This document shows positions 20,813-31,006 of a stretch of DNA of 64,000 nt, in pieces; positions within the stretch are counted from its first letter, which is position 1, and every line of letters starts with the position of its first letter. The stretch is from Cephalopachus bancanus (taxonomy: Eukaryota; Chordata; Mammalia; Primates; Tarsiidae), in the NCBI GenBank assembly GCA_027257055.1, contig JAPVLO010000133.1, positions 5,580,001-5,644,000 of the forward strand, given 5' to 3'. The notes under the pieces were generated by a model that saw nothing but the letters and a program-made list of their open reading frames with translations, was not told the DNA's origin and searched no databases. The position numbers and the translations under genes are program-made.

Positions 20813-21585
20813 TTCAGACTTCGGTCTAGTAGAAGGGAGAAAATTCATGCCTGATCATGCATGTGTAGTCTCATGGAAGTTTGAAGGCAAACATAATGAG
20901 ACCTAAGAAGAGAAGAATTTGTAAAGCATCAGAGAAGACTTGAGGATGAACCAGTGTTTCCATGGAATTGCAGAAGAGGTAGCATTTGGTAGAGAAACTG
21001 CCCTCAGAAGAGACATAAAAACCAGTCATGAGGTTGTGGGGAAAAGTCTAATCTACCCTGACTAAGACCAAGGGGAGTGAAGGAGAGAAAGGCAAAATGA
21101 CCACTGAGATCATGGGAGTCAGTGACCATATGCAATGGGTCAGGACTGTGGGGGGCAGGTGTGCAAACCTGTGTTTAAATCCACACTAGGTTTTATGGAC
21201 AAATTAATCCCTTGAAAGCTAGTTCTTCAGCAAAATTGAAATAGACTTCCTTCTCAGAGTTCTAACAAAACAACCTATTTGAAAGCACCACCACTATGCT
21301 AGTTCATTAGTGCTGGGTTTATTAGTCAGAAGATATTGTCTCATCATAGAAGCAAGCTGAGGAAAGGAATGGCACAATTGAGCTTTTTTTATTGTCCAAT
21401 GATCTGGGAGACCTGGCATGTCTTGGTTTTCCTTAGATGGGGCATTTCTGAAATGTCAGACTCAGTTTTCTATTCCTCTGTATGTCAGTCAAGTGCATGA
21501 CACCAAGAACAGTCTCTTCTTTATCCATGTGCCTCAAAGTGGAGTACTGAAACATAAACACTCAAAATCAAAATCCAAACAAGTT
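20813..21585. other. Unassigned sequence
   Basis: No repeat or gene recognised. Confidence 0.5.
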
Positions 21586-21587
21586 GT

Positions 21588-21772
21588 GAGGGGGTGGAGC
21601 CAGACCACATGGGTTTGATGCTGCCTTTTCCAAGCGATAGTTGTATGACCTTGCAAAGTTATTGAACGTCTCTCTGTCTAGTAGTTGGTGCTATGAGAAT
21701 TAAGTTAGATAACAGTTTTCAAGTACTTAGTATACCTGGCATGTAGTAAATGCCAAATAAATATTAGCTAAT
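21588..21772 (+). mobile_element. MIR SINE
   Basis: GTGGAGCCAGACCACATGGGTTTGATGCTGCC, GTTGTATGACCTTGCAAAGTTATTGAACGTCTCTCTG and ATACCTGGCATGTAGTAAATGCC...TAAATATTAGCT cover most of the MIR consensus. Confidence 0.88.
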
Positions 21773-21774
21773 AT

Positions 21775-22012
21775 GCAAGCAGCCAACAGAGACATGAAAA
21801 AGTGCTGAGCCTCACTAATCGTCAGAGAAATGCAAATTAAAACTACACTAAGATACCACCTAACTCCAGTCAGGGTGGCCATCATCAATAACTCAGAAAC
21901 AACAGATGCTGGAGAGGATGTAGGGAAAAGGGAACACTTCTACACCATTGGTGGGAGTGTAAACTAGTACAGTCTCTATGGAAAACAGTATGGTGATTCT
22001 TAAAAGACCTAA
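21775..22012 (+). mobile_element. L1 LINE fragment, ORF2 C-terminal region (segment 1)
   Basis: AGCCTCACTAATCGTCAGAGAAATGCAAATTAAAAC, CACCTAACTCCAGTCAGGGTGG and GCTGGAGAGGATGTAGGG are late ORF2 sequence. The same ORF2 region appears again at about 22790-23020 in the next segment, so this is a separate or duplicated L1 piece. Confidence 0.88.
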
Positions 22013-23206
22013 AGGGATCTACAGATTCAGTGAAATCCCTGTCAAATACCAATGACACGCTTCCTCAAAATACCAATGACACTCTTCATCAAAATAGAAA
22101 AAAAAAGTTCCAAAATGTGTATGGAGCCATAAAAGACCCTGAGCAAGAAAAGCAAAGCTGACATCAAGATAAACTACAAATCTCTAGTGGCCAAAACAGC
22201 ATGTTACTGGCATCAAAAGAGACACATAGACCAACGGAGCAGAATAGAGAACCCAGAAATGAATCCATGCATTTATAGCCAGCTGAGTTTAGACAAAGTT
22301 GCCAAGAACACACACTGGGGAAAAGATGGTCTCTTCAATTAAAAATAGTCATATGTAAAAGAACAAAGTTAGATCCCTGTCTCTCACCATCTACAAAACT
22401 CAACTCAAAATGGATTAAAGATTTAAGTGTAATTCCAGAAGCTATGAAACTACTAGAAGAAAACATAGCGGAAACACTTCCTGACATTGGTCAGGGGACG
22501 GATTTTTTTGGATAGGTCCTCAAAACCACAGGCAACTGAAACAAAAATAGGTAAATAGAATTATATCACATTAAAAAGCTTCTGCACAGCAAGAGAAGCA
22601 ATCAACAGAGCAAAGAGACAACCTACAGAATGAGGCAAAATACTTGCAAACTATGCATCTGACAAGAGGCTAATATCCAAAATCTATAAGGAATTCAAAT
22701 GACTCAGTAGAACAAACAAATAATTCTATTTAAAAATGGGCAAAAGACTTGAATAGACATTTCTCAAAAGAAGACACATAAATGGCCAACAGGTATATGA
22801 AAAAATGTTCAACACCACTAATCATTAGAGCAATGCAAATCAAAGCCACAAGAAGACATCACCTCACACCTGGAAACTTACTATTATCAAAATAGTAATC
22901 AAAAAAATGATAAACGCCAGTGAGGATGTGGAGAAAGGGAACTCTCATACACTTGTGCTAATGTAAATTAGTACAGCCATTATGGACTACAGTATGGAGG
23001 TTTCTCAAAAGACTAAAAATAGAACTGCCATATCATCCAACAATTGGGTGTATAGCCACTATTGGGCATACAGCCAAAGAAAATGAAAATGAAATCAGTG
23101 TGTTAAAAAGATGTCTGTATCCCATGTCTATTGCAGCATTATTCACAATAGCCAAGATATGAAGTCAATCTAAGCGTCTATCAACAGATGAATGGATAAA
23201 AAATGT

Positions 23207-23257
<51 letters not shown>

Positions 23258-23777
23258 TCACACACACAATGGAACACTATTCAGCCATAAAATAGAATGG
23301 AATCTTGTCATTTGGGAGAGCATAGATGAACCTAGAAGACATTATGTTAAGTGAAACAAGCCAAGCACAAAAGGACAAATACCGCATAATCTCATATATT
23401 TGTGGAATCTAAAAAAATTGATCTCATAGAAGCAGAGATTAGAATAGTGGTTACAAGAGGCTGGCAGCAGATGTGGGATAGAAAGAGGTCAGCAGGTACA
23501 AAGATACAGTCAGAGAAGAGGAGTGAGTTTGGCGTTCTATTGCACACTAAGGTGACTATGGTTAATATTGTATTGTATATTTCAAAGTAACTTGAAGAGA
23601 TAATTTTGAATGCTCTCACCACAAACAAATTATAAATGTTTGAGGTGATGCATATGTTAATTACCCTAATTTGATCATCACACGATGTATACATGCATTA
23701 AAACATCACACTGCACACCATAAATGTGTAAAATTATGTGTCAATTACAAACAAAATAAAACTTTAAAAAAAAAAGA
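22013..23777 (+). mobile_element. L1 LINE, 5'-truncated, with poly-A tail (segment 2)
   Basis: It runs from mid-ORF2 (ATCTACAGATTCAGTGAAATCCC, AAAACAGCATGTTACTGGCATC, GGGAAAAGATGGTCTC, AAAAAGCTTCTGCACAGCAAG) to the 3' UTR (AATGGTTACAAGAGGCTGG-like block, GTGTCAATTACAAACAAAATAAAAC, then A-run). Frameshifts and stops make ORF2 dead. The 3' UTR is L1MA/PB-like. A CA array has expanded inside it at 23208-23268. Confidence 0.93.
23208..23268 (+). repeat. (CA)n microsatellite inside L1
   Basis: The array replaces the ordinary ACATATACACAATGG stretch of L1 and is interrupted once by CTCACTCA near 23252-23260. Confidence 0.95.
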
Positions 23778-24860
23778 ATATGAAAAGACAAGCTATAGAA
23801 GGAGAAAATATTTGCAAACTGTATGTCTGACAAAAGTCTAGTACTTAGAATATATAAAGAACTTATAAATCAACAACAATTCCAAAAAATCCAATTTTCT
23901 TTTTTTTTTTTGAGTTGGAGTCTCACTCTATCCCCCAGGTTGGAGTGTGGTAGCATGCTCACAGCCACCATAGCCTTGACCTGCTGGGCTCGGGCGATCC
24001 TTCCACCTCAGCCTTCCAAGTAGATATCCAGCTAAAAAATCCAATTTGTAAATGGACAAAGGACTTGAATAGACATTTCTTCACAAAAGCTATACAAATG
24101 ACCAACAAGCACATGAAAGGGTGTGCAACATTATTAGTCCCCAGAGACATGAAAATCAAAACCCACTATGAGATTCCACTTCATGCCCACCAGGATAGCT
24201 ATAATCAAAACAACAAAAAATAACAAGTACTGATGTAGATTTGGGAAAATGGGAACTTTCATACATTGGGAGGGAATGTAAAATGATCCAGCTATTGTGA
24301 AAAATATTTGATGTTTCCTCAAATAGCTAAACATAGAATTACCATATGACTCAGCCATTTCACTGCTAGGTAAACACCCCAAAGAATTGAAAATGAGGCC
24401 ACATATGTGCATGCATGTTCACAGGAGCACTGTTCACAAAGCCAAATGTTCATCATGAACGGGCAAATTGTGATCTATGCATACAGTAGAATTTAATTGA
24501 GCAAGAAAAAACTGAAATCCTGATGCACCTACATTGATGAGCCCAGCAGGCCTTGTGCTAAGTGAAAGAAGGCAGACACAAACGATCACACATTGTCTGA
24601 TTCCATCTATATGAAATATCCAGAACAGTGAATGCATAGAGACAGAGAAGGGCAGCCTCCAGGGACTGGGGGAGACAGGACTGAGGAGTCACTGCTGGAC
24701 AAAGGCAGGTTTCCTTGGGGAGAATCTCACCTGATGAAAATGTTTGAGAACTAGAAGGTAGCAGCTGTACAACACTGTGAAGGTCCTAAACACCTCTTGG
24801 TTGTTCATGTTCAAATGGCTGATTTCATGTGACGTGGGTCTCATGTCCAAAAACATGTGA
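23778..24860 (+). mobile_element. Older L1 LINE 3' end (segment 3), split by an Alu
   Basis: AATATTTGCAAACTGTATGTCTGAC, TGGACAAAGGACTTGAATAGACATTTC, then a distinct 3' end: GATTCCATCTATATGAAATATCCAGAACAG, CCAGGGACTGGGGGAG and ACCTGATGAAAATGTTTGAGAACTAG. This matches L1MC/ME-type 3' ends and differs from segment 2, so it is another subfamily. Confidence 0.85.
23898..24033 (-). mobile_element. Offshoot Alu, right arm only, 5'-truncated
   Basis: T-run, GAGTTGGAGTCTCACTC, GCCACCATAGCCTTGACCTGCTGGGCTC and CAGCCTTCCAAGTAG, then the element stops. It is flanked by AAAAAATCCAATTT at 23884-23897 and 24034-24047, so truncation occurred at insertion. Confidence 0.93.
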
Positions 24861-25002
24861 AAACAAGATGCTACTCCATAAGATATTAGCCTCACAGCTC
24901 TCCTACCTCTTCTTTCCTTTTCTGGATTCGCATGGCATATGTTCCCCCATCACAGCACGTTACTCCGTATGTTCTATTTTGCTCTGAATACATATCTACT
25001 CT

Positions 25003-25637
25003 AGGGGTCAGGAAACTACAGCCAGATTTGGCCCACCGGCTATTTTTGTGTGGCCCACAAGCTAAAACTGTTTTTCTTTTTTTTTTTTTTTACATTTCTA
25101 AGTGGTTGGAAAAAAAATCAAAACGAAAATTATTTAGTGACACTTGCAAATTATATGAAATTCATGGGCTGGGCATGGTGGCTCAAACCTGTAATCCCAG
25201 CACTTTGAGAGGCCAGGGCAAAAGGATTGCTTGAGCCCAGGAGTTTGAGACAAATTTGGGCAACAATGTAGCACTTCATCTCAAAAAATCAACAAATTAG
25301 CCAGGGGTGGCAGGGCACACCTGTAGTTCCAGCTACTCAGGAGGCTGAGGCAGAAGGATCACCTGAGCCCATGATGTCGAAGCTATGGTGATCCCTGATT
25401 GTGCTACTGTACTCCAGCCCTGGCAATAGAGTGAGACCTACTAAAAAAAATTATATGAAATTCCAATGTCAGAGTTCATCACAAAGCTGAGTTAGATCAA
25501 GGTCACTTCCGTCCTCTGTCCTCTTGTGTGTTGCCCTGGCTACTCTCATTCCACATGAGCAGATCTAAGTATAGATATTATAGGACCCACAAAGCCAAAA
25601 ATATTGGCCATCTACCCCTTTACTTTAAATATTGCCC
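25003..25637. mobile_element. hAT-type DNA transposon, interrupted by an Alu
   Basis: One end reads AGGGGTCAGGAAACTACAGCC...TGGCCCACCGGCTATTTTTGTGTGGCCCAC, and the other ATATTGGCCATCTACCCCTTTAC...ATTGCCCCTGAG. They are the two inverted ends of the familiar mammalian CAGGGGTCGGCAAACT family (hAT-like; exact name not certain). The AluJ at 25164-25448 splits it. Confidence 0.8.
25164..25448 (+). mobile_element. AluJ SINE nested in a DNA transposon
   Basis: Full-length Alu flanked by AATTATATGAAATTC at about 25149-25163 and 25449-25463. The internal sequence is AluJ-like (TTGCTTGAGCCCAGGAG, CAGGAGGCTGAGG). Confidence 0.94.
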
Positions 25638-25639
25638 CT

Positions 25640-26924
25640 GAGCTACTGGATTAAAATAAGCATCTAAGTGGAAGGCATCTCACAGCACCCAGCCTGTGCC
25701 TGCACATTCTAGAGATCTGGTAAATGTCTCCTGCATGAACACCACTGTAAAACTTTTAGTATTCAAATATGTGCCTCAGACTCCTGCTTCTATATGGTAA
25801 TAAGATTGAAAGCACTAATTTCTCTATATTTTTGCAAAGTTTGACACTTACCTAGTTTGATATTTGGCATATGAATCCTGCAAACTTTTTTTTTTAACAG
25901 AAACTCCAAGCTGCAACGAGAATGTATCATATCCAAAAAGAGAAGTAATTTTGCAGTCTTTTTTTAAAAAATGTGAAATAGATGCTCATGTTGAAATCTT
26001 GAAAATTACACTAATGTACTATTCAAACTGTAAATGTCAGTACAGAAAACTATGTTAGTTTTCTAGCACAAAAGCAAATGAAGGATTAAGAAGTTCTAAT
26101 CCCTGGCATTGCCTCTCTTGAGGATCAATTCAGAACAAGTATAACATTAGTCTTTAAAAACTTCTAAACTTAATATTTAATTTATTAGGACTCATAAAAT
26201 TCTATAGTCTGTGTTACAAAGTAAGACACAGCATATGTTCAAGAGAATATAAGAGAAGATATAAACACAAAACATTCCTGAAGTAGTTTGTGGGGAGGGT
26301 AAAGAAAAAAAAGACTGAATTTTTCTTTGATTGTAGGTAACAAATGAGCCAGGATCTTTGTAAGACAAATAATACTAAACACAAATTACTTAAGTCTTTC
26401 AGATATTTTCCCAGCAAAATGTCTTCTTTCTGTGACCTTCAATGTCTTTCTTTGCTACTTACGTTTCTGTTGTGCCCCGAGATGGTCTGACTTGCAGGGA
26501 GCCGTCAGCACAAGCAAGCGGACAGTAATTCAGTGAGACTGAGGCCATGGGGTGAGTAGCCCATAGGGATTTGGGAGATCTCTGCAAGAAACCGAATGAC
26601 TTGGACCTGTTCGTTATCCTTCCATCTTCCACAATGAAGGTGGTGACACATGGCTTCCGAAGTCCTTCTGTTCCGATATTCTGGGAGGTTGAGTAATAAG
26701 TTGCTTTATTTTCAGCATTAGCAATGGCCTAATCATTCAACAGGGTTAGGTGGCACATTTTTAAAGATGTATGTAGACTTGGGCCCCTGTATTTCTTCTT
26801 TCTCAAATATTCTGTGTGTTCCCACAAGTGTGGTAGTCCTGTATTAACTGAGGAGTTAAAGTGTTTGAAAGGTTGAAAGAGCTCCATAAGTGTCCGTTGT
26901 TATTATTTAACAAAATCACACAAT
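25640..26924. other. Unassigned A/T-rich sequence
   Basis: No repeat or gene recognised in about 1.3 kb. Short frames lack signatures. Confidence 0.5.
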
Positions 26925-27045
26925 GTTGGTGCTAGGGCTACCAGGTGTTAGAGATCACCTTACATGACTTCATTTCACTGATAAGAAAACTGAGGTTCAG
27001 AGTGGTATGCTGCTAGGGATTCAAAGATTTGAGCTCTTCCACCCC
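26925..27045 (-). mobile_element. Possible MIR fragment
   Basis: CATTTCACTGATAAGAAAACTGAGGTTCAGAG resembles the antisense MIR core TTTTACAGATGAGGAAACTGAGGC. The surroundings are diverged. Confidence 0.4.
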
Positions 27046-27512
27046 TCCACGTGACTCTGTCTGGGGTGAAGAATTTTAGGGACTGTATCCCCAATCATTG
27101 CCATCCCACAATATCTGCCTATACTGGCTTTCTCAAGTATAATTGCTCTCTTCTTTTTAAAGCAACAATCACTGTCTCACACTCTTTTGTATTCCCTTGG
27201 CTTGATTTTAGTTTCCGTGTCTGCAAAACATTGCATTTTCTGGTTGGGTTTATCAAACAATGATATCTAAGCAGTATGTTTGCATTTCATTCAAGCATAA
27301 GAAATATACAGTTCATAGTAATTCAGGGCTAATAACATGCAATGAAAAAAAGGAAACAAAGATAAAATGAGAAAATTGCTGCCTTATCTGGACCATTTTA
27401 ATGTCAGATTCTTTTTCAAAATTATGGTTTTAAAAAAGGGACATAAATTAAACTTTTAAATTATATCTTGTTAATCAGAAAATCAATAATAGTAGTAAGA
27501 TACTCTTGGCAA
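27046..27512. other. Unassigned sequence
   Basis: Nothing recognised. Confidence 0.5.
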
Positions 27513-27636
27513 GTATCCATTCGTTCAGTCATTCAACAAACATTTATTAAGCCCTATAAATAGCTAGGCATTGTCAGAGACCCTAACTAAAAGATACAGA
27601 TTAATAAGCTCTTTTCTTCCATGAAGGAATTTAAGA
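27513..27636 (-). mobile_element. L2 LINE 3' end, antisense
   Basis: CGTTCAGTCATTCAACAAACATTTATTAAGCCC...CTAGGCATTGTC is the reverse of the L2 terminus, followed by the expected AAAAGATACAGATTAATAAG block. Confidence 0.75.
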
Positions 27637-27755
27637 AATAATAAAAATAACTCACATTTATTGAGTCCTTACTGTGTGCCATGACCTGTGTTAAGTGACT
27701 TACATAAATTATCTCTTTTGGTCTTTACAACAATATGAGTTATATACTATTATGT
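27637..27755 (-). mobile_element. MIR SINE, antisense
   Basis: ACTCACATTTATTGAGTCCTTACTGTGTGCCATGACC...TTAAGTGACTTACATAAATTATCTC...CTTTACAACAATATGAG follows the antisense MIR 3' half. Confidence 0.75.
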
Positions 27756-27769
27756 ATATATATATATAT
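27755..27769. repeat. Short (TA)n run
   Basis: Seven TA units between the MIR and the Alu piece. Confidence 0.9.
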
Positions 27770-27774
27770 TTATT

Positions 27775-27922
27775 TTTCTTAGAAGGTTTTGCTCTGTCAT
27801 CCAGGCTGGAGTGCAGTGGCACAATCATAGTTCCCTGCTGCCTTGAACTCCTGCTTTCAAGTGATCCTACCATCTCAGCCTCTTGAGTAGCAGGGGCTAC
27901 AGACGTGTGCCCCATGTCCAGC
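27775..27922 (-). mobile_element. Alu right-arm fragment
   Basis: GCTCTGTCATCCAGGCTGGAGTGCAGTGGCACAATC, TTGAACTCCTG and CTCTTGAGTAGCAGGGGCTACAGACGTGTG are one antisense Alu arm; it stops at the arm junction. Confidence 0.85.
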
Positions 27923-27931
27923 ATATTATTA

Positions 27932-28013
27932 TATCATACTGATGTGAAGTTTAAGTGAGATCCTACATAAGGCTTCTAGTACAGTGTCTTAGATTCTCAC
28001 AAAACATTAGTTT
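27932..28013 (+). mobile_element. MIR SINE fragment
   Basis: AAGTTTAAGTGAGATCCTACATAAGGCTTCTAGTACAGTG...AACATTAG matches the sense 3' end of MIR. Confidence 0.55.
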
Positions 28014-30500
28014 TCTCTGTCCCCTTAAATTTCAAAGCAGATATCGCCATTTTTCCTTCTGGAAGACATATCCCAGATAGTAGTGAATTTCCAGAGCTGA
28101 ATGAATGATACCACCAAAAGAACCTGCGAATAGAATGTAAGAAACACCCCCAGGTTCAAGGTAAAGCTCAGAGCAGTGGGATAACCCTTCACTGAAGGCA
28201 GAAGTTGGGACAGCCAGCTGTCCACGGAACACACCAAGGGTGGAATGTCCAGGAGGTGCTCGAAGGTGGGAGGAGAATCAAGAGGCTGAACCATAAAGGG
28301 CTGGACGTGGAGTCTGGGCCCTCCTCGGTCATGCACAGGCTCTCTCGGTGGGGGGATGCCCCAGTCCAAGGAACACACTGAGGGAGGCGTGGGCAGAGGC
28401 ACAAATGACAGACTGGTGCCTCGCCCCGAGCTTCAGGGTGAAACTTCCAGCCTCACCACAGACTCCCACAGACTTTCCATAAAGATGGGGAGGAAGTTGC
28501 TAGAACAAACACCATCCTGAACTTGCCCCAAATCTGAACCTCATCAAGCCCCAATGTTTTCTTGAGGTTAGAAAAAGCCTGGCTTAGCATTTTTAAAACA
28601 ATCTCTACTTGCCTTTTGTCTCCCATCTGCAGCCAGAAGTGGAAGTTCTAAAAGCCCATTAAAAACTTGGGGCTTTATTTTGTATTTATTTCTTTACTAT
28701 ATGCCTTGCCCGGCCAAAACCAGAAAAGGCTGGAATGGCACAAGCTCGTTCTCCTGAGATATCCAGATCAAAGTCGCGTGGAGCCGCCTTGGCTAGGCGT
28801 CTGGATTTTTCCATTCTTATCCAAACCAATGCCTCAATCCCTTGCAATTTGTGCATACGGGTCCACCTTCTCAAGTGTCCGAGGCATTTCTTTCAGCACA
28901 CACGTGGGTCTTCAAAGGGTAGTGAGCAGTTGTGTGCTGGCCAAGCTGAGCTTCCAAGTTCATGCCTCCAATTCATCATACAGCAGGAGAATGAGACTGG
29001 CGACAGTATAACTCCATACATCCCACATGGGGTGCGAGTGTGGGAAGGGTGGGGCAAGGAGCCTCTCACACAGATTTATGTGTTGGCAGTCTACACTGTT
29101 CAGTTATTATCCCCTCTTGAAAGTGTACAATTCAGTTTGGTAAGTAAAATTTTAAGGCCACTCATATAATCCAACCAGCAAGTTCACCAGGAAAGTGGTT
29201 TGGATCTTCTCTTAACTCCTTTGGGAGTTGTCCCCTGGGGTCATCCATACTTACCCCATCAGGGAAGTTGTGGGGACTCACATTTGCATTTATTTCTTCC
29301 TTTTCTAAGTGACTTCAATTCTCAGAATTTACCTTTCAGGAAACCATCAACAGTACAATATGCTATGTCATTCAGTTTTAATCCTGTCGTCAAAAAAAAA
29401 TATGTGTTTACTTTTGGTAGATTTTTTTCCCATGATAACTTTTATCTTGATTTATATATTATGGGCTACTATACAAAATGAGAGTTGGCCTTACCAAAAA
29501 GCCAATGCTCAGAGAACTCATTCACCTCTTGTGAAGAGGAAAAAAGTGCACGGTGCTGCTCTGTTCAAATCCACCAAGAAGGCATCCCAGCAACGCCCAC
29601 CCTGGTGTGTTCATTTCGCAGCCTCACTCCTCTTTGGGCACTTGAATCTTTCTTCGAGAATCCTCCATGTCCTTGGCTATCTCAAGCTGTGTGTTTGAGG
29701 CCATGTTCACTAGCACATTATGTTTCTAACACTCCATGAAAAACATTTTTATGATTCAATAGATGAACTTCCAAGGTCAGCATCTCTGTCTCAGTTTCTA
29801 CTGGCATGAACCTCACCTGCTTCCCCCTTTCATGTGATTCGCCTTTATTCAGCTATGCTGCTGTCCCCACCCCACCCCTGAGTGTTTTCAAATATGTTTC
29901 AACCCCCTGAGCAACCCCATTTCAACTGATTGACTTCAGAGAACTCTAATGCCGCCCAGGCATTTTGCTACAACCCCATTTAGACTCAGCAGGAAGAATA
30001 GATTTAAAAGGCAGATTACGTTTTTAGCTTTTTAAAAACTGCTTTATTAGAGAGGCTAAAAGCCGCAGTGGTGGTAAGCTGAATTCTTTTGAAATACAGG
30101 CAACTTCAAGACAGCCAGGGAGCCGGTCTTTGCCCGCGGAGCTCCTCCCTTCCGGCTCCAGTGATGGCAGGGACCAGCTGGCTCCAAGGAGTTTTCTTAA
30201 GGGTCCTTGTGGCTCCAGCAACAGAATCCCTAAAATCTCCAAAGAGGCTTCATTTAAGGGCTGGAGACCTTTGAAAAGCAGCTCACTGAGGTCCTCACTC
30301 CTGAATTCCTGGCAGGCCATTTGCATGAAATGGTTGGTTGCATACCAGTCTCTGCTGAATTGGAGGGGTTGGCCAAGGGGCAGTAGGCAGGGAACCATGG
30401 TGCACATGTGAAAGCCACTTAGAGAAGAGGAGAGAGCACCTGTGGGCCTGCTTCCTGTGACAGGCAGCTGGGAATCTCAGAAAATGGCTACAAAATGGAG
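28014..30500. other. Unassigned 2.5-kb low-repeat region
   Basis: No repeat family recognised across most of this. It contains a 125-codon minus-strand frame at 28025-28402 and a 144-codon plus-strand frame at 28735-29169, neither with a family signature. A loose duplication, GGAACACAC..., occurs at about 28226 and 28371. Confidence 0.45.
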
Positions 30501-31006
30501 TGATGGATGATGATGAGATAGATGATAGATAGATAGACAGATGATGGATACATAAGTAGATAGGCAGATAGATGACAGATTGATATATAAATGATAGGTA
30601 AGTAGATAGATAGATAGATAGATGATAGAAAGAAAGAAAGTAGGTAGACAGATGGATAGATACATAGGCATGCAGACAGATGACCGATAAATGACAGATA
30701 GATGATAGATAAATAGGTAGATAGATGGATAGATAGGCATGCAGATGATAGATAGATAAATAGATAATAGATAGATGATAGATAATAGACATAGATAGAT
30801 AGATAGATAGATAGATAATGTAGGTAGACAGATGGATAGATAGGCATACAGATAGATGATAGATAAATAGGTAGATCAGCATGCAGATAGATGATAAATA
30901 GATAAACGGAGTAGGTAGACAGACAGATGGATACATAGGTATGCAGATATGACAGATAGATGATAGAAAATCAATAGAGAGGCAAATAGATGGATCGATA
31001 GATAGA
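30501..31006. repeat. (GATA)n array with higher-order structure
   Basis: About 500 bases of GATA, GACA, GATG and AATA words. A longer block, GTAGGTAGACAGATGG, recurs at about 30640, 30820 and 30911, that is, at 180- and 90-base intervals, and GGCATGCAGA-type words recur between them. Tyr/Ser/Leu-rich minus-strand frames (up to 213 codons) are composition artefacts. Confidence 0.96.

Noticed and set aside
21775..24860. A potentially active L1
   Set aside because: All segments are 5'-truncated, ORF2 is broken by many stops and frameshifts, and no ORF1 or 5' UTR is present.
30295..30936. 213-codon and other minus-strand frames rich in Tyr, Ser, Leu and Ile
   Set aside because: Produced by the GATA array; all three registers of the repeat are open.
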